Source of the DNA: Ferruginibacter sp. | Lineage (GTDB): Bacteria; Bacteroidota; Bacteroidia; Chitinophagales; Chitinophagaceae | Assembly (NCBI GenBank): GCA_014379625.1 | Contig: JACMLJ010000055.1 | Location: 1-33,195 of the forward strand | Direction: 5' to 3' | DNA: 33,195 nucleotides | Shown here: piece after piece, positions 31,881 through 33,195 of the stretch | Numbering within the stretch: position 1 is the first letter of the stretch | Layout: each line of letters starts with the position of its first letter | Made by a program: the position numbers and the translations under genes | The notes under the pieces: generated by a model | Told to the model about the DNA's origin: nothing | The model's input: the letters and a program-made list of their open reading frames with translations, nothing else | Databases searched by the model: none

Positions 31881-32231
31881 TTATTTGTTAGCATCCGTAG
31901 CCGAAATGATAAACAAATCCTCATTATCTTTCTTCATCAGATAGTTTTCCCTTGCATATTTTTCAATAGTTTGGGCATTTGTTTTTAACTGGCCGAGTTC
32001 GCGTCGGGTTTCCTTTATCATTTCCCCAAGATGATACTCACTTTTTTGTAATTCTTTAAATTTTTCTTTTCTTTTTATCTCAGAAACCAGGTCTTTTTCA
32101 TTAAAAAAAAACATCCACACCAGGAAGAATGCACCTGTCAACAAGTATTTGTTATTTAAAAAAGAAAGCCACCCAAGGCCCCTCCTACGGAGGGGTTTGG
32201 GAGACATTATATCTTTGGAATTTTTTTCCAT
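31881..32231 (-). CDS. FtsB/DivIC septum formation initiator family protein
   Basis: A 116-residue bitopic division protein. A basic N terminus (to about 28) is followed by one membrane helix, YLLTGAFFLVWMFFF (29-43). A coiled coil of heptad Leu/Glu/Lys type follows (LVSEIKRKEKFKELQKSEYHLGEMIKETRRELGQ), then the conserved IEKYARENYLMKKDNEDLFII block that defines the family. In divisome assembly it joins FtsL and FtsQ at the septum. Residues 9-20 are encoded by a GC-rich palindrome (32172-32201). The ATG at 32231 is the favoured start; one at 32207 would begin inside the repeat. The gene follows enolase on the same strand, a conserved neighbourhood in the phylum as I recall it. Confidence 0.88.
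   Translation of the reverse strand: MEKNSKDIMSPKPLRRRGLGWLSFLNNKYLLTGAFFLVWMFFFNEKDLVSEIKRKEKFKELQKSEYHLGEMIKETRRELGQLKTNAQTIEKYARENYLMKKDNEDLFIISATDANK
32172..32201. repeat. REP-like palindrome inside the FtsB-like gene
   Basis: CCCCTCC (32179-32185), a TAC loop, and GGAGGGG (32189-32195) form a perfect 7-bp stem, and CCCAA (32172-32176) pairs with TTGGG (32197-32201) outside it. The inner core resembles dispersed intergenic palindromes I recall from Bacteroidota genomes. It is read in frame as SPKPLRRRGLG. Confidence 0.6.
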
Positions 32232-32325
32232 TTTGTATAGTTCTGGATTCTTTTGGGAAAGATTGTTCATACCTGGCAGAAGCTGATTACCATCCGTTAG
32301 CAACAATTAGCCCTCAAGTTAACGC

Positions 32326-33195
<870 letters not shown>

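Overview
The window looks like chromosome of a Bacteroidota bacterium, most likely Chitinophagales/Chitinophagaceae. Base composition is fairly AT-rich, and most starts lack Shine-Dalgarno sequences. TAnnTTTG-type -7 elements occur, some directly against start codons. Family content also fits: alpha2-type glycyl-tRNA synthetase, class II B12-dependent ribonucleotide reductase, DUF6089-like outer-membrane protein, GxxExxY protein, LpxL-like acyltransferase, and eno next to a FtsB/DivIC protein. The placement rests on family recognition, not on a marker tree. I see no rRNA, tRNA, CRISPR array or complete insertion sequence.

Layout. 1-1708: acpP (partial, with a good promoter), a GNAT acetyltransferase and a YcxB-like membrane protein. 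1804-5233: two overlapping genes for an exported putative lipoprotein and a large helical-repeat exported protein. 5368-8479: a lipid block of LpxL-like acyltransferase, fatty-acid desaturase and LpxD, closed by a strong terminator shared with the convergent nrdJ. 8623-11994: nrdJ. 12466-14925: dtd and a MazG-like gene, separated by an accessory insertion holding a frameshifted GxxExxY nuclease-fold pseudogene between inverted repeats and a retropepsin-like protease; after MazG comes a nucleotidyltransferase translationally coupled to a 52-residue protein. 15224-17533: glycyl-tRNA synthetase and a Fic enzyme. 17834-22398: beta-barrel protein, Hsp20, a lipoprotein, an unknown protein and a tandem ABC ATPase with a degenerate first half. 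22399-23436 is a 1-kb gene-poor stretch. 23437-25386: a small membrane protein facing a two-gene unit of an actin-like ATPase and a bactofilin. 25862-33195: Bax inhibitor-1 family protein, polysaccharide deacetylase, 2-oxoacid:ferredoxin oxidoreductase alpha subunit, DUF6089-like protein, endonuclease III, a small acidic protein, FtsB/DivIC and enolase (partial).

The most unusual object is the actin-like protein at 24352-25386. Its sequence follows the ParM/Ta0583 order except that the first phosphate-binding beta-hairpin (GIDLGNAST) lies at the extreme C terminus instead of the N terminus. The protein begins where that hairpin would normally end (INFPSI). This is the signature of a circular permutation. 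It sits 20 bp upstream of a bactofilin on the same strand, suggesting a two-polymer cytoskeletal module. Second in interest are the inverted-repeat GxxExxY unit (12941-13386), the nucleotidyltransferase/52-aa pair (14240-14925), and a REP-like palindrome translated inside the FtsB-like gene (32172-32201).
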